A stretch of 64,000 nt of DNA from Flavobacterium solisilvae (GCF_012911605.1 NZ_JAAMPT010000204.1:62001-126000); one strand, 5' to 3'; shown: positions 1-10,323, numbered from the stretch's first letter. A program made the numbers and translations. The notes: a model not told the origin generated them from the sequence alone.

Positions 1-3000
1 TTTTCCATATTGTCCAATTACTTCCATTTGCGGTATATCGAGATACGCTCCTTTCAGTTTTTGACGATATTCAGTCAAGAGTTTGCTACTTTTCATCTCA
101 AGATTTTGCTTTTCAGCTAGTTCCAATGCTTTTTCGATAGTGATAGTTTCCTGTGCATTCATCGTTTCAACTCCTAAAAAACAAAACAAAATAATGATGG
201 CTATTTTTCTTTTTCTAAAACGTTTCATTTTTGGTTTTTTAATATTTTCAAACAATATGTATAAAATTGGCAAAACAAATAATGTAAGGAATGTTGCCAA
301 CAGTAATCCGCCAATAACAACCGTTGCCAAAGGTCTCTGTACTTCTGCTCCTGAACCATTACTGATTGCCATAGGCAAAAATCCTAATGATGCTACAAAA
401 GCAGTCATCAATACAGGACGTAGTCTAATACGGGTTCCAAGGAGCACAATACGTGATGTATTGGTAATTCCATTACTTTTCAGTCGGTTGAATTCAGCAA
501 TAAGCACAATTCCATTAAGTACCGCTACACCAAAAAGAGCTATAAAACCAACACCTGCACTAATACTGAAAGGCATTCCTCTAAGCGCCAAAAAATAAAT
601 CCCTCCAATGGCTGAAAGCGGAATAGCTGTATAAATCAATAAACTGTGTTTAACAGAACCAAAAGCAAAAAACAATAATAAAAATATCAAAGCCAATGAA
701 ACTGGTACCGCAATACTTAATCTTTCTTTTGCCTGATTCAGATTTTCAAAAGCTCCACCATAGGTAACAGAATACTCATTTGGCAGTTTAATTTTTGCTT
801 CAACTTTACTCTGTAATTCTTCCACTATACTTTGAACATCTCTTCCTCTAACATTGAAGCCTACCACAACTCTTCGCTTAGTATCTTCGCGCTGAATTTG
901 GTTTGGACTGTTTTTCATTTCAACATCAGCCAATTGATTTAAAGGAATTTGAATTCCTCCAGGCGTAGGAATCAGTAAATTTTTGATTTGATCAATATCT
1001 TTTTTCTGTTCTTCATCCAATCGAACAATTAAATCAAAACGACGCTCACCTTCATAAACTAATCCTGCAGTTTGTCCTGCAAAAGCCATGTTTACGATGC
1101 GGTTTACTTCCGAAATTGACACATTATATCTTGAAAGTGCCGCACGATTATAAGAAATCACCATTTGTGGCGCACCAACAATAGGTTCTATATAAAGATC
1201 CTGAGCACCTTCAACTGAATTGATAATACTTCCCAATTTTTCAGAATAATAAGCCAAACTATCCAAATCATGCCCATAAATTTTACATACGACATCCTGA
1301 CGTGCTCCTGTCATCAATTCATTAAAACGCATCTGAACCGGAAACTGAAAACCAGTCGTCAATCCGGGAATTACTTTAAGTGCTTCACTCATTTTTTCTG
1401 ATAGTTCAGGAAATGTTTTAGCAGATGTCCATTCTTTCTTTGGTTTCAGTACGATAATCATATCTCCAGCATCCATCGGCATAGGTTCGGTTGGAATTTC
1501 AGCACTACCTATTTTAACCACAGTTTTCTCAACTTCAGGAAAATTTTTCAGTAATATTTCCGATGCGCGTGTTGTTACTTCCTTGGTTTTTTCAATATTA
1601 CTTCCCTGAAGTATTCGCATTTCGACAGCAAAATCTCCTTCTTCCAAAGAAGGTATAAATTCTCCACCCATTTGCGAAAGCACAATTATTGAACCTGCAA
1701 ACAATATTAAAACTGTAGCAAGAACCATTTTTCTATACTTCATTGCTTTGATAAGATAGTTATGGTGTTTTTCTTCTAGCCAAGCCATAACTCTATCAGA
1801 AACATTTTGCTTTAGTTTCTTTTTTCGGCTTAAAACCAATGAACTCATCATCGGAACATAAGTAAGTGAAAGTAAAAACGCTCCAATAAGTGCAAAAGCT
1901 ACTGTTTGCGCCATCGGTTTAAACATTTTTCCTTCAATTCCCTGAAGAGAAAGAATTGGCAGATACACGATCAGAATAATTATTTGTCCAAAAACAGCGC
2001 TATTAACCATTTTAGTCGCTGATTCTGTAACCTGATTATCCATTTCTTTTTGAGTAAGCTCATTTTTTAGTCCAAAATGCTTTTTATGTGCCAGTTGATG
2101 TAGTACGGCTTCAACGATAATAACAGCTCCGTCCACAATAAGTCCAAAATCCAATGCACCTAAACTCATCAAATTCCCACCAACACCAAAAATATTCATC
2201 ATGATTATAGCAAACATCATCGAGAGTGGAATTACCGAAGCAACAAGAAAACCAGCACGGAAATTTCCTAAAAACAAGACCAAAATAAAGACTACAATTA
2301 ATGCTCCTTCGGCTAAATTGGTCTCTACTGTGCTGATTGTATTTTTAACCATTTTTGCTCTGTCCAAAAACGGTTCAATGACAACACCTTCGGGAAGTGA
2401 TTTTTCTATTTCTTTTAAACGCTCTTTTATATTAGTAATAACCTGATTGGCATTTTCTCCTTTTAGCATTAAAATAATTGCTCCCGAAACTTCTCCTGTA
2501 TCATTATAAGTCATTGCTCCATAACGAATAGCATGACCTATTTTTACTTCTGCCACATCTTTTATCACTACCGGAATTCCTTTTCCTGATACAACTACAG
2601 GAATATTGCCAATATCTTCAATACTTCCTAAAAGTCCTTCACTGCGAATAAAAAGCACTGTTTCTTTCTTTTCAATATACGCACCACCAGTATTTTGATT
2701 ATTTTCCTCCAATGCTTTAAAAACCTGATCAATCGTAAGATTAAAAGCCTGTAATCGATTTGGATTAATAGCTATCTCATATTGTTTTAATTTTCCTCCA
2801 AAACTGCTCACTTCGGCAACACCTTTTGTGCCTAATAACTGGCGTCTTACAACCCAATCTTGTATTGTTCGAAGTTCGGTTTCATCATATTTTTTCTCAT
2901 AGCCTTTTTTAGCTCTGACAACATATTGAAAAATTTCTCCAAGTCCAGTTGAAATAGGTCCTAATTCAGGATTTCCAATTCCTTCTGGTATCTGATCTTT

Positions 3001-3351
3001 TACTAACTGTAATCGCTCCGAAACTTGTTGCCGTGCCCAATACACATCGGTATCATCATCAAAAACTATTGTTACAAGTGATAATCCAAAACGTGAAAAG
3101 CTACGCATTTCTATAATTCCGCTGATATTGCTGGTTGCTTGTTCTATTGGAAAAGTGACCAATCGCTCTATATCGGCTGCTCCATAAGAAGGTGCAACCG
3201 TTATAACCTGAACCTGATTATTTGTAATATCAGGTTGAGCATCAATAGGTAATCGGGTTGCTTCATAAGTCCCGAATATAATTAGCCCTAAAGTAAAAAG
3301 AGCTATGATGAGTTTATTCCTAACGGAAAACTCAATAATTTTATTTAACAT
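1..3351 (-). CDS. cusA: CusA/CzcA-type heavy-metal RND efflux pump fused to a TolC-like domain (3' end outside window)
   Basis: Translating the minus strand from the ATG at 3351 gives an open frame of 1,117 codons that reaches the window edge with no stop. Residues 1 to about 1040 read as a heavy-metal RND pump: an N-terminal membrane segment, two large periplasmic regions, and the HME-type membrane motif around GALDFGLIVDGAVIIVE. At about residue 1042 a second Met starts a signal-peptide-like stretch (MKRFRKRKIAIIILFCFLG, then ending in MNAQ), followed by the start of a TolC-like helical domain (EKALELAEKQN). Such inner-membrane pump plus outer-membrane factor fusions of about 1,440 residues are known in Bacteroidota. 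The pump would export Cu, Ag, Co, Zn or Cd by proton antiport; the metal cannot be told from the sequence. A small exported protein lies just upstream on the same strand. Confidence 0.9.
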   Translation of the reverse strand, partial: MLNKIIEFSVRNKLIIALFTLGLIIFGTYEATRLPIDAQPDITNNQVQVITVAPSYGAADIERLVTFPIEQATSNISGIIEMRSFSRFGLSLVTIVFDDDTDVYWARQQVSERLQLVKDQIPEGIGNPELGPISTGLGEIFQYVVRAKKGYEKKYDETELRTIQDWVVRRQLLGTKGVAEVSSFGGKLKQYEIAINPNRLQAFNLTIDQVFKALEENNQNTGGAYIEKKETVLFIRSEGLLGSIEDIGNIPVVVSGKGIPVVIKDVAEVKIGHAIRYGAMTYNDTGEVSGAIILMLKGENANQVITNIKERLKEIEKSLPEGVVIEPFLDRAKMVKNTISTVETNLAEGALIVVFILVLFLGNFRAGFLVASVIPLSMMFAIIMMNIFGVGGNLMSLGALDFGLIVDGAVIIVEAVLHQLAHKKHFGLKNELTQKEMDNQVTESATKMVNSAVFGQIIILIVYLPILSLQGIEGKMFKPMAQTVAFALIGAFLLSLTYVPMMSSLVLSRKKKLKQNVSDRVMAWLEEKHHNYLIKAMKYRKMVLATVLILFAGSIIVLSQMGGEFIPSLEEGDFAVEMRILQGSNIEKTKEVTTRASEILLKNFPEVEKTVVKIGSAEIPTEPMPMDAGDMIIVLKPKKEWTSAKTFPELSEKMSEALKVIPGLTTGFQFPVQMRFNELMTGARQDVVCKIYGHDLDSLAYYSEKLGSIINSVEGAQDLYIEPIVGAPQMVISYNRAALSRYNVSISEVNRIVNMAFAGQTAGLVYEGERRFDLIVRLDEEQKKDIDQIKNLLIPTPGGIQIPLNQLADVEMKNSPNQIQREDTKRRVVVGFNVRGRDVQSIVEELQSKVEAKIKLPNEYSVTYGGAFENLNQAKERLSIAVPVSLALIFLLLFFAFGSVKHSLLIYTAIPLSAIGGIYFLALRGMPFSISAGVGFIALFGVAVLNGIVLIAEFNRLKSNGITNTSRIVLLGTRIRLRPVLMTAFVASLGFLPMAISNGSGAEVQRPLATVVIGGLLLATFLTLFVLPILYILFENIKKPKMKRFRKRKIAIIILFCFLGVETMNAQETITIEKALELAEKQNLEMKSSKLLTEYRQKLKGAYLDIPQMEVIGQYGK

Positions 3352-3425
3352 AAACTGATTGAAAATAAAAATTCAACAAAACCATCACAATTGTGACGGC
3401 TTAAAAAAGTCAAAAAATAGTTCTA

Positions 3426-3788
3426 TCAGCTAATTTGTGGAGGTCGAAAAATTTCGGTGAGGTAATCGTTTGTGAAGTCTTTTTTATACAAATCAGTAAC
3501 TTCTTTAGAAGTTATAAAAAATTCAGGTCTTGGAACAAAAATATCTGTTTTTGGCATATCAAAAACAAAAGTCATTGTTGGATTTAAATCCATAAATGGT
3601 AATTTCTGATCGGTTTCCCAATCAGCATCTTTTTCGTGTCCGCCATAATGATGAACCAAAAAATCGGTCAAATCTCCTTGATATTCTGCATAATGTTCCA
3701 CAAATAATGGCAACTTTAATACTTCCGATAAAACAGTCGTCGGAAGTAGATAAATTACTGCGAATAATATTGCCAAAGATTTTGCCAT
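3426..3788 (-). CDS. small exported protein next to the metal pump
   Basis: A 120-residue protein with an N-terminal hydrophobic signal-like segment (MAKSLAILFAVIYLLPTTVLS) and then a soluble region with a His-rich patch (HHYGGHEKDADWE). The ATG at 3788 is chosen; an upstream in-frame TTG would add three residues. It lies 74 bases before cusA on the same strand, so the two are probably co-transcribed. Small His-rich proteins of this kind often sit at the head of Bacteroidota metal efflux operons. A periplasmic metal-related role is an inference; no named domain was recognised. Confidence 0.7.
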   Translation of the reverse strand: MAKSLAILFAVIYLLPTTVLSEVLKLPLFVEHYAEYQGDLTDFLVHHYGGHEKDADWETDQKLPFMDLNPTMTFVFDMPKTDIFVPRPEFFITSKEVTDLYKKDFTNDYLTEIFRPPQIS

Positions 3789-3886
3789 AGACGGCAAATT
3801 TAAAATTTATAGTGAAAAATAGCAATATAACATTATTAATAAACCCTTAAGAATTAAAATAGTTTTTTATTCCATCTATTTATCGA

Positions 3887-4714
3887 ATGCATTTGCTGAT
3901 TATTTGTAGATTTGTGCATCATTTATTTTTTGCAAAACAGTTGGGAATAATTCGTTCATATTTTAAGTTTCTTATAAAATCAACCAACGAACACGGAGTT
4001 CATTCGCCGTTTGTATTTGATTTGGTGACGAAATGCTTTTATGACAAAACCAAATATCCTGAATACTCCATTTTAAAATCATATCGAAAATCGCTTATAG
4101 AAAATAAAAACTTCATCGAAGTAACTGATTTTGGTGCTGGTTCAAGAGTTTTTAAATCAAACAGAAGACAAATCTCAAAAATTGCCAAAACCGCTGGAAT
4201 TTCTCAAAAACGAGCAGAATTATTATTTCGAATAACAAAATATTTTCAGCCGGAAACTATTTTAGAAATTGGAACTTCATTAGGATTAGCGACTTCGGCT
4301 TTGGCTTTAGGAAACAAAAAATCAGCAATAAATACATTAGAAGGTTGCCCGAACACAATGGCAATTGCAAAAAATCAATCTCAATTACAAAATTTAAACA
4401 ACATTGAATTTATAAATACAGAATTCTCAAGCTATTTGGAAACTGCGACTGGAAACTGCGACTGGAAACTAATCTATTTCGACGGAAACCACTCCAAACA
4501 AGCAACGTTAGAATATTTTGAATTGCTTTTGCCTACAATTACTAACGAAACCGTATGGATTTTTGACGACATTCACTGGAGCAAAGACATGGAAGAAGCA
4601 TGGGAAACCATAAAAAATCATCCAAAAGTTACCGTAACTATCGACACCTTTCAATGGGGAATTGTTTTCTTTAGAACCGAACAGGAAAAAGAACATTTCA
4701 TTATCCGAACATAA
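3887..4714 (+). CDS. class I SAM-dependent methyltransferase
   Basis: The Rossmann methyltransferase core is seen from about residue 108: motif I as ILEIGTSLGLAT, an acidic strand end LEGCP, and the motif IV region KLIYFDGNHSK followed by WIFDDIHWSKDM, which resembles the O-methyltransferase (Methyltransf_24) pattern. The phrase KSTNEHGVHSPFVFDL near residue 31 is a typical start region of this flavobacterial family, so the first 20 or so residues given by the ATG at 3887 may be untranslated; no better ATG exists in between, only a TTG. The substrate is unknown. The next two genes follow on the same strand. Confidence 0.75.
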   Translation: MHLLIICRFVHHLFFAKQLGIIRSYFKFLIKSTNEHGVHSPFVFDLVTKCFYDKTKYPEYSILKSYRKSLIENKNFIEVTDFGAGSRVFKSNRRQISKIAKTAGISQKRAELLFRITKYFQPETILEIGTSLGLATSALALGNKKSAINTLEGCPNTMAIAKNQSQLQNLNNIEFINTEFSSYLETATGNCDWKLIYFDGNHSKQATLEYFELLLPTITNETVWIFDDIHWSKDMEEAWETIKNHPKVTVTIDTFQWGIVFFRTEQEKEHFIIRT

Positions 4715-4771
4715 TTTGTAACAAAAAAAGTTTTCAAGCTACTCATTCAGTATCTATAAACTTTTACAATT

Positions 4772-4903
4772 ATGAAAATATCACACTTTTTACAATCAAA
4801 AGCAGGTAAATTTCTATTACCTTTTGTAGTTCTTTTAGGAATTATTTACTTAGTAAAAGCCGGATACAATTTTGGGCAATGGTTACACCTTGCAATCAAT
4901 TAA
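4772..4903 (+). CDS. 43-residue single-pass membrane protein
   Basis: A short frame, ATG at 4772 to TAA at 4901-4903, encodes 43 residues with one hydrophobic helix (FLLPFVVLLGIIYLVKAGY) flanked by Lys residues. It fills the gap between the methyltransferase and the ABC ATPase on the same strand, with 62 bases to the next ATG. Its composition and fit into the gap support a real gene, but no family was recognised. It could be a small partner of the following ATPase; that is a guess from position. Confidence 0.5.
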   Translation: MKISHFLQSKAGKFLLPFVVLLGIIYLVKAGYNFGQWLHLAIN

Positions 4904-4965
4904 TTTTTCTTATTTTAGCTAACAATCTTAAATCGATTAATCGTTAATCGACAATCTAAAATCAA

Positions 4966-5664
4966 ATGGCAAATCCATTAATCAACATAAAACAAATCAA
5001 AAGAGATTTTCAACTAGGCAGTGAAACCATCAACGTTCTAAAAGGCATTGATTTACAAATCAACAAAGGCGAATATGTTGCATTAATGGGACCAAGTGGT
5101 TCAGGAAAATCAACGCTAATGAACCTTTTGGGATGTTTAGACACGCCAACATCGGGAACATACATTCTTAACGGAAAAGACGTTTCCCAAATGCACGATG
5201 ACGATTTGGCCGAAATTAGAAATAAAGAAATAGGTTTCGTTTTCCAAACCTTCAACCTTTTGCCTAGAACAACCGCTTTAGACAACGTAGCGTTACCCAT
5301 GATTTATGCTGGTTATTCAAAAACCGATAGAAACACTCGCGCTTCCGAAGTACTAACCCAAGTTGGACTTGCCGATAGAATGGATCATCAACCTAACCAA
5401 CTTTCGGGTGGACAACGCCAGCGTGTTGCCGTTGCTCGAGCTTTGGTCAACAAACCGTCCATCATTCTTGCTGACGAACCAACGGGAAATCTTGACAGTA
5501 AAACCTCGGTCGAAATCATGAAACTTTTTGGCGACATTCACGCCGCAGGAAATACCGTAATTCTTGTAACACACGAAGAAGACATTGCCGAATACGCACA
5601 CCGAATTATCCGTTTACGCGATGGATTAATCGAAAGCGACAAACAAAATCCAAAACATTTATAA
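4966..5664 (+). CDS. ABC transporter ATPase, LolD/MacB type
   Basis: A 232-residue ATPase with Walker [10 protein letters not shown] (residues 42-50), Q-loop region [17 protein letters not shown], signature [15 protein letters not shown] near 146, Walker [14 protein letters not shown] near 166 and switch His in VTHEEDIA. The FQxFNLLPxxTxxxNV pattern is typical of the MacB/LolD/FtsE group, which works with mechanotransmission permeases on lipoprotein sorting, peptide or drug export. No permease gene is next to it, so the partner must be encoded elsewhere. The upstream bases 4915-4963 are a degenerate repeat of the form ATTAATCG/AATCTAAAATC rather than a clear promoter. Confidence 0.85.
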   Translation: MANPLINIKQIKRDFQLGSETINVLKGIDLQINKGEYVALMGPSGSGKSTLMNLLGCLDTPTSGTYILNGKDVSQMHDDDLAEIRNKEIGFVFQTFNLLPRTTALDNVALPMIYAGYSKTDRNTRASEVLTQVGLADRMDHQPNQLSGGQRQRVAVARALVNKPSIILADEPTGNLDSKTSVEIMKLFGDIHAAGNTVILVTHEEDIAEYAHRIIRLRDGLIESDKQNPKHL

Positions 5665-5730
5665 TTTTTTGAAGCGAACCGTTCGGGACTTATCAATAAT
5701 TGTAATTCCAGCTTTTCTCTTCAATAACTC

Positions 5731-5753
5731 TGTCAAAGTTCAAAACTTTGACA
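5731..5753. repeat. perfect 10-bp hairpin, TGTCAAAGTT arms
   Basis: The arms TGTCAAAGTT (5731-5740) and AACTTTGACA (5744-5753) are perfectly complementary around a 3-base loop. It lies in the 190-base gap between the ABC ATPase and the adenosyltransferase, 67 bases after the ATPase stop. It has no strong T tract, so it looks more like a small dispersed palindrome than a standard terminator. Confidence 0.6.
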
Positions 5754-5806
5754 AAATTGATTTTCGTTTCAATCTGGGCTATTAAAAAATCCATTCTATT
5801 TTTTGC

Positions 5807-5814
5807 TACCTTTG
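5807..5814 (+). promoter_or_regulatory. probable -7 element of the adenosyltransferase promoter
   Basis: TACCTTTG matches the Bacteroidota -7 consensus TAnnTTTG and lies 40 bases before the ATG at 5855. No clear TTG is found at the -33 spacing, so the call rests on one box. Confidence 0.4.
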
Positions 5815-5854
5815 GAAAACTAATTACTAATTACTTTTCACTAATCACTCTACA

Positions 5855-6424
5855 ATGAAAGTATATACCAAAACCGGCGACACTGGAACCACAGCACTTT
5901 TTGGCGGAACTCGTGTGCCAAAACATCATATCCGAATAGAAAGTTATGGAACCGTTGACGAACTCAACTCACACATAGGCTTAATTCGCGACCAAGAAAT
6001 CAATCCATTATACAAAAACGTGTTAATCGAAGTCCAAGATCGATTGTTTACCGTTGGAGCAATTCTAGCAACACCACCAGAAAAAGAAGTGTTGAAAAAC
6101 GGACAAAAACGCCTTCAAAATCTTGGCATTCTTGAAACTGATATCGAATTTCTAGAAAACGAAATCGACACCATGGAAAACAGTTTGCCTCCAATGACAC
6201 ATTTTGTACTTCCTGGCGGACATACAACCGTGTCATATTGTCATATTGCACGTTGCGTTTGCCGTCGTGCCGAGCGTTTAGCTGTCCATTTGAATGACAT
6301 AGAACCAACAGACGAACTCGTTATTAAGTACCTAAACCGACTTTCTGACTACCTTTTTGTCTTGGCACGAAAGTTGTCCTTTGACCTAAAAGCAGACGAA
6401 GTTCAGTGGATACCAAGAAAATAA
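5855..6424 (+). CDS. cob(I)yrinic acid a,c-diamide adenosyltransferase, PduO type
   Basis: The protein begins KVYTKTGDTGTTALFGG, the ATP-binding signature of PduO-type corrinoid adenosyltransferases, followed by YGTVDELNSHIGL and the C-terminal active-site helix around ARCVCRRAERLAVHL. Length, 189 residues, is normal for the family. It transfers the adenosyl group of ATP to cob(I)alamin in the cytoplasm, making adenosylcobalamin. The likely client in this organism is methylmalonyl-CoA mutase, since the mutase chaperone MeaB is encoded about 11 kb away at 17043; the mutase itself is not in the window. Confidence 0.93.
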   Translation: MKVYTKTGDTGTTALFGGTRVPKHHIRIESYGTVDELNSHIGLIRDQEINPLYKNVLIEVQDRLFTVGAILATPPEKEVLKNGQKRLQNLGILETDIEFLENEIDTMENSLPPMTHFVLPGGHTTVSYCHIARCVCRRAERLAVHLNDIEPTDELVIKYLNRLSDYLFVLARKLSFDLKADEVQWIPRK

Positions 6425-6568
6425 TGACTTTAGATTGTTGAGTAACGATTTTTGATTTAAGAAGAGAAAATCAACATTAAAAGTTTAAAATCTGATATCA
6501 AAAATCACTGTTCTTAAATCAAAAATCAACACGTTCTTAACTAGTATTGAAAATAAATCAAAAAAAAC

Positions 6569-6598
6569 TTGACTTTTTCAGTTAAAAATTTATTTTTG
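6569..6598 (+). promoter_or_regulatory. consensus Bacteroidota promoter upstream of the DUF2795-like gene
   Basis: TTG at 6569-6571 and TATTTTTG at 6591-6598 are separated by 19 bases, a full match to the Bacteroidota housekeeping promoter (TTG, N19, TAnnTTTG). The predicted start of transcription near 6605 would leave a leader of about 17 bases before the ATG at 6622. Confidence 0.7.
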
Positions 6599-6621
6599 CA
6601 TAAATTAAAAACCGATAGAAG

Positions 6622-6843
6622 ATGTATTGGACATTAGAATTAGCATCTTATTTAAGTGATGCGCCGTGGCCTGCAACCAAAGATGAGCTTATTGACTACG
6701 CTATTAGAGCTGGTGCTCCGCTAGAAGTAGTTGAAAATCTTCAGTCTATTGAAGACGAAGGCGAAATATACGAATCAATGGAAGAAATTTGGCCAGATTA
6801 TCCAACCGACGAAGACTATCTTTGGAACGAGGATGAATATTAA
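6622..6843 (+). CDS. small acidic DUF2795-like protein
   Basis: A 73-residue acidic protein (MYWTLELASYLSDAPWPATK at the start). The pattern of a short helical domain, in which 'PWPATKDELIDYAIRAGAP' is followed by an acidic tail rich in D, E, W and Y, matches the DUF2795 family as found in flavobacteria, where it commonly precedes secA. Its biochemical role is not known. It has its own consensus promoter and is followed by a terminator-like hairpin before secA, so co-expression with secA is not certain. Confidence 0.8.
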   Translation: MYWTLELASYLSDAPWPATKDELIDYAIRAGAPLEVVENLQSIEDEGEIYESMEEIWPDYPTDEDYLWNEDEY

Positions 6844-6863
6844 AAAATAACAACCAACAATTG

Positions 6864-6890
6864 AAAAGTCCGAATTAGGACTTTTTTTTT
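6864..6890 (+). terminator. intrinsic terminator between the DUF2795-like gene and secA
   Basis: Arms AAAAGTCC and GGACTTTT surround a short loop and are followed by a run of T residues up to 6890. This is a standard rho-independent terminator shape, 21 bases after the stop codon. Confidence 0.75.
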
Positions 6891-6923
6891 GTTAAAATTT
6901 GCACTTTATAAAATAAAACAATT

Positions 6924-9900
6924 ATGAGTTTCATAAATAGTATTCTCAAAGCTTTTGTTGGAGATAAATCTCAAAAAGACGTAAAAGCGATACAACCTTT
7001 AATTACTAAAATTAAATCTTTTGAAAGCACTTTAATGGCTTTGTCTCACGATGAATTGAGAAACAAAACCGTTCAATTTCAAGAGAAAATCAAAGCTGCA
7101 CGAGCTGAAAAAGACAACAAAATTCAATCGCTTAGACAAGAAGCCGAAAACACTACCGATGTAGATAAAAAAGAAGATTTCTACAACGCTATTGATGCTT
7201 TGGAAAAAGAAGCTTATGAAATTTCAGAAAAAGTTTTAAAAGAAATTCTTCCTGAAGCGTTTGCTGTGGTAAAGGAAACAGCTCGTCGTTTCAAAGAAAA
7301 CTCTTCAATCACTGTTACTGCAACACCAAAAGACAGAGAATTTTCGGCAACGAAAGCATACATCACTTTGGATGGCGATAATGCTGTTTGGGCAAATACT
7401 TGGAATGCAGCTGGAAAAGAAATCACTTGGGATATGATTCACTACGACGTTCAGTTGATTGGTGGAATCGTGTTGCACGATGGTAAAATTGCCGAAATGC
7501 AAACCGGTGAAGGAAAAACATTAGTAGCAACGCTTCCACTCTATTTGAATGCGTTGACAGGAAACGGAGTTCACCTTGTAACCGTGAATGACTATTTGGC
7601 AAAACGTGATAGCACGTGGAAAGCACCATTATTCGAATTCCACGGATTGACTGTTGATTGTATCGATAATCATTCGCCAAACTCGGCTGCTAGACGTAAA
7701 GCATACGAAGCTGATATTACGTATGGAACAAACAACGAATTTGGTTTCGATTATCTTCGTGATAATATGGCACATTCGCCAGAAGATTTGGTACAAAGAA
7801 AACACAACTATGCTATTGTCGATGAGGTCGATTCAGTTTTGATTGACGATGCAAGAACGCCTTTGATTATTTCTGGTCCAGTTCCTGATGGTGATCGTCA
7901 TGAATTCATGGAATTAAAACCAAAAATTGAAAATCTTTACAATCTTCAACGTCAATTATCCAATGGATTTTTAACCGAAGCTAAAAAATTAATCAAAGAA
8001 GGAAATACTAAAGATGGTGGTTTCCAATTGTTAAGAGCATATCGTTCGTTACCAAAAAATAAAGCCTTGATTAAATTCTTAAGTGAAGAAGGAATCAAAG
8101 CACTTTTACAAAAAACAGAAAACGAATACATGCAAGATAACAACCGCAAAATGCCGGAAGTTGACAAAGCAATGTATTTTGTAATCGAAGAAAAAAACAA
8201 TCAAGTAGAATTGACCGATAACGGTATCAAATTCCTTTCTCAAGATACGGATGAAAACTTCTTCGTTCTTCCAGATATTGGAACCGAAATTGCTAACATC
8301 GAAAAACAAAATCTTGATAAAGATGCCGAAGCCGAAGCAAAAGAAAGATTATTTCAAGATTTCGGAGTAAAATCGGAACGAATTCATACGCTTACACAGT
8401 TATTAAAAGCATACACGTTATTTGAAAAAGACGTAGAATATGTAATCATGGACAACAAAATTTTGATTGTTGATGAACAAACTGGTCGTATTATGGATGG
8501 TCGTCGTTATTCTGACGGATTGCACCAAGCTATTGAAGCTAAAGAAAACGTAACCATTGAAGCGGCAACCCAAACATTTGCAACGATTACATTACAGAAT
8601 TATTTCCGTATGTACAGCAAATTAGCTGGTATGACTGGAACTGCCGTTACTGAAGCTGGAGAATTTTGGCAAATTTATAAATTAGACGTAGTTGAAATTC
8701 CAACCAACAGAGGAATTGCAAGAAAAGATAAAGAAGATTTAATCTACCGTTCGGTTAGAGAGAAATTCAATGCGGTTATTGAAGATGTAACCCAATTATC
8801 ACAATCAGGAAGACCAGTTTTAATTGGAACAACATCGGTTGAAATTTCTGAATTATTAAGCAGAATGTTGAAAATGCGTGGTGTAGCTCACAACGTGTTG
8901 AATGCAAAAATGCACAAAAAAGAAGCCGAAATAGTTGCTGAAGCAGGAAAACCAGGAGTTGTAACCATTGCAACCAATATGGCTGGTCGTGGAACCGATA
9001 TTAAATTAACTCCAGAAGTAAAAGCTGCTGGTGGTTTAGCAATTATTGGTACAGAACGTCACGATTCGCGTCGCGTTGACCGTCAGTTGCGTGGTCGTGC
9101 AGGTCGTCAAGGTGATCCGGGAAGTTCACAGTTTTACGTTTCCTTGGAAGATAACTTAATGCGTTTATTCGGTTCTGACAGAGTTGCCAAAATCATGGAC
9201 AGAATGGGATTGAAAGAAGGTGAAGTTATCCAACATTCGATGATGACAAAATCTATCGAACGTGCACAGAAAAAAGTAGAGGAAAACAACTTTGGAACTC
9301 GTAAACGTCTGTTGGAATATGATGACGTAATGAATGCACAACGTGAAGTAGTTTACAAACGTCGTCGTCATGCTTTGCACGGAGAACGTTTGAAACTGGA
9401 TATTGCTAATATGATGTATGACACTTGCGAAGTAATTGTTGGCGATAACAAAGCACAAAACGATTTCAAAAACTTTGAATTTGAATTAATCCGATATTTC
9501 TCTATCACTTCGCCAGTAACAAAAGCTGAATTTGATAAAATGTCTGAAATGGAAATTACAGGCAAAGTATATAAAGCAGCAATGGCTTATTATACCGAAA
9601 AAACAGCTCGTAGCGCAAGAGAAGCTTTCCCTATTATTGCAAATGTTTATCAAAACGAAGGCAATCAGTTTGAGCGTATTGTAGTTCCGTTTTCGGATGG
9701 AATTAAAACGTTGAACGTGGTAACCGATTTGAAAAAAGCATTTGAAAGCGAAGGCGCACAATTAGTTGCTGATTTTGAAAAAAATATCACGTTGGCAATT
9801 GTAGATGAAGCTTGGAAAAAGCATTTACGCAAAATGGACGAATTGAAACAATCAGTTCAGTTGGCTGTTCACGAACAAAAAGATCCGTTGCTAATCTATA

Positions 9901-10280
9901 AATTGGAAGCGTTTAAATTGTTCAGCAAAATGCTTGACAGCGTAAATAAAGAAGTGATTTCGTTCTTGTTTAAAGGCGATTTGCCACAACAAAATCAAAA
10001 CATTCAAGAAGCACGTGAAGTAAAGCGTAATGACAATTACACCGAAACTCGTGACGAAATTGATAATGATGGAAAGATTTCCAATCAAGTTGGAAACGAA
10101 GCAAGTCAAACGCAACAACGTCCGCAAGTAACGGAAACTATCGTTCGAGATCAACCAAAGATTAACAGAAACGATAATGTTACGGTTAAACACATTATGA
10201 GCGGAAAAACCGAAACCATGAAATTCAAAAAAGCCGAAGGTTTATTAGCTGGTGGCGAATGGGTTTTGGTTAACGAATAA
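6924..10280 (+). CDS. secA: preprotein translocase ATPase SecA
   Basis: The 1,118-residue protein carries the SecA motor: Walker [14 protein letters not shown] near residue 192, DEAD-type motif [16 protein letters not shown], the conserved [23 protein letters not shown] and [10 protein letters not shown] helicase-like motifs, and the [15 protein letters not shown] block. It drives export of unfolded proteins through SecYEG. It is about 200 residues longer than the E. coli protein, mostly through an insertion between about residues 325 and 480, as is usual in Bacteroidota. The tail ends in GEWVLVNE with no CxCx8C(H/C) zinc motif. Its upstream gap holds the terminator of the preceding gene, so it should have its own promoter. 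Confidence 0.98.
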   Translation: MSFINSILKAFVGDKSQKDVKAIQPLITKIKSFESTLMALSHDELRNKTVQFQEKIKAARAEKDNKIQSLRQEAENTTDVDKKEDFYNAIDALEKEAYEISEKVLKEILPEAFAVVKETARRFKENSSITVTATPKDREFSATKAYITLDGDNAVWANTWNAAGKEITWDMIHYDVQLIGGIVLHDGKIAEMQTGEGKTLVATLPLYLNALTGNGVHLVTVNDYLAKRDSTWKAPLFEFHGLTVDCIDNHSPNSAARRKAYEADITYGTNNEFGFDYLRDNMAHSPEDLVQRKHNYAIVDEVDSVLIDDARTPLIISGPVPDGDRHEFMELKPKIENLYNLQRQLSNGFLTEAKKLIKEGNTKDGGFQLLRAYRSLPKNKALIKFLSEEGIKALLQKTENEYMQDNNRKMPEVDKAMYFVIEEKNNQVELTDNGIKFLSQDTDENFFVLPDIGTEIANIEKQNLDKDAEAEAKERLFQDFGVKSERIHTLTQLLKAYTLFEKDVEYVIMDNKILIVDEQTGRIMDGRRYSDGLHQAIEAKENVTIEAATQTFATITLQNYFRMYSKLAGMTGTAVTEAGEFWQIYKLDVVEIPTNRGIARKDKEDLIYRSVREKFNAVIEDVTQLSQSGRPVLIGTTSVEISELLSRMLKMRGVAHNVLNAKMHKKEAEIVAEAGKPGVVTIATNMAGRGTDIKLTPEVKAAGGLAIIGTERHDSRRVDRQLRGRAGRQGDPGSSQFYVSLEDNLMRLFGSDRVAKIMDRMGLKEGEVIQHSMMTKSIERAQKKVEENNFGTRKRLLEYDDVMNAQREVVYKRRRHALHGERLKLDIANMMYDTCEVIVGDNKAQNDFKNFEFELIRYFSITSPVTKAEFDKMSEMEITGKVYKAAMAYYTEKTARSAREAFPIIANVYQNEGNQFERIVVPFSDGIKTLNVVTDLKKAFESEGAQLVADFEKNITLAIVDEAWKKHLRKMDELKQSVQLAVHEQKDPLLIYKLEAFKLFSKMLDSVNKEVISFLFKGDLPQQNQNIQEAREVKRNDNYTETRDEIDNDGKISNQVGNEASQTQQRPQVTETIVRDQPKINRNDNVTVKHIMSGKTETMKFKKAEGLLAGGEWVLVNE

Positions 10281-10286
10281 GACTTT

Positions 10287-10310
10287 GTCACACTGAGCTT
10301 GTCGAAGAGC
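10287..10310. repeat. dispersed intergenic element of the CTGAGCTTGTCGAAG type
   Basis: The stretch GTCACACTGAGCTTGTCGAAG starts 7 bases after the secA stop. Sequences of this form recur between genes in many bacterial genomes, including flavobacteria. Only one copy was seen in this window, so the repeat nature rests on general knowledge. Confidence 0.5.
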
Positions 10311-10323
10311 TCATTTTAAATAT

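Noticed and set aside
83..598. Plus-strand open frame of 171 codons
   Set aside because: It is antisense to the continuous cusA frame, which has clear RND motifs; the plus-strand translation shows no domain.
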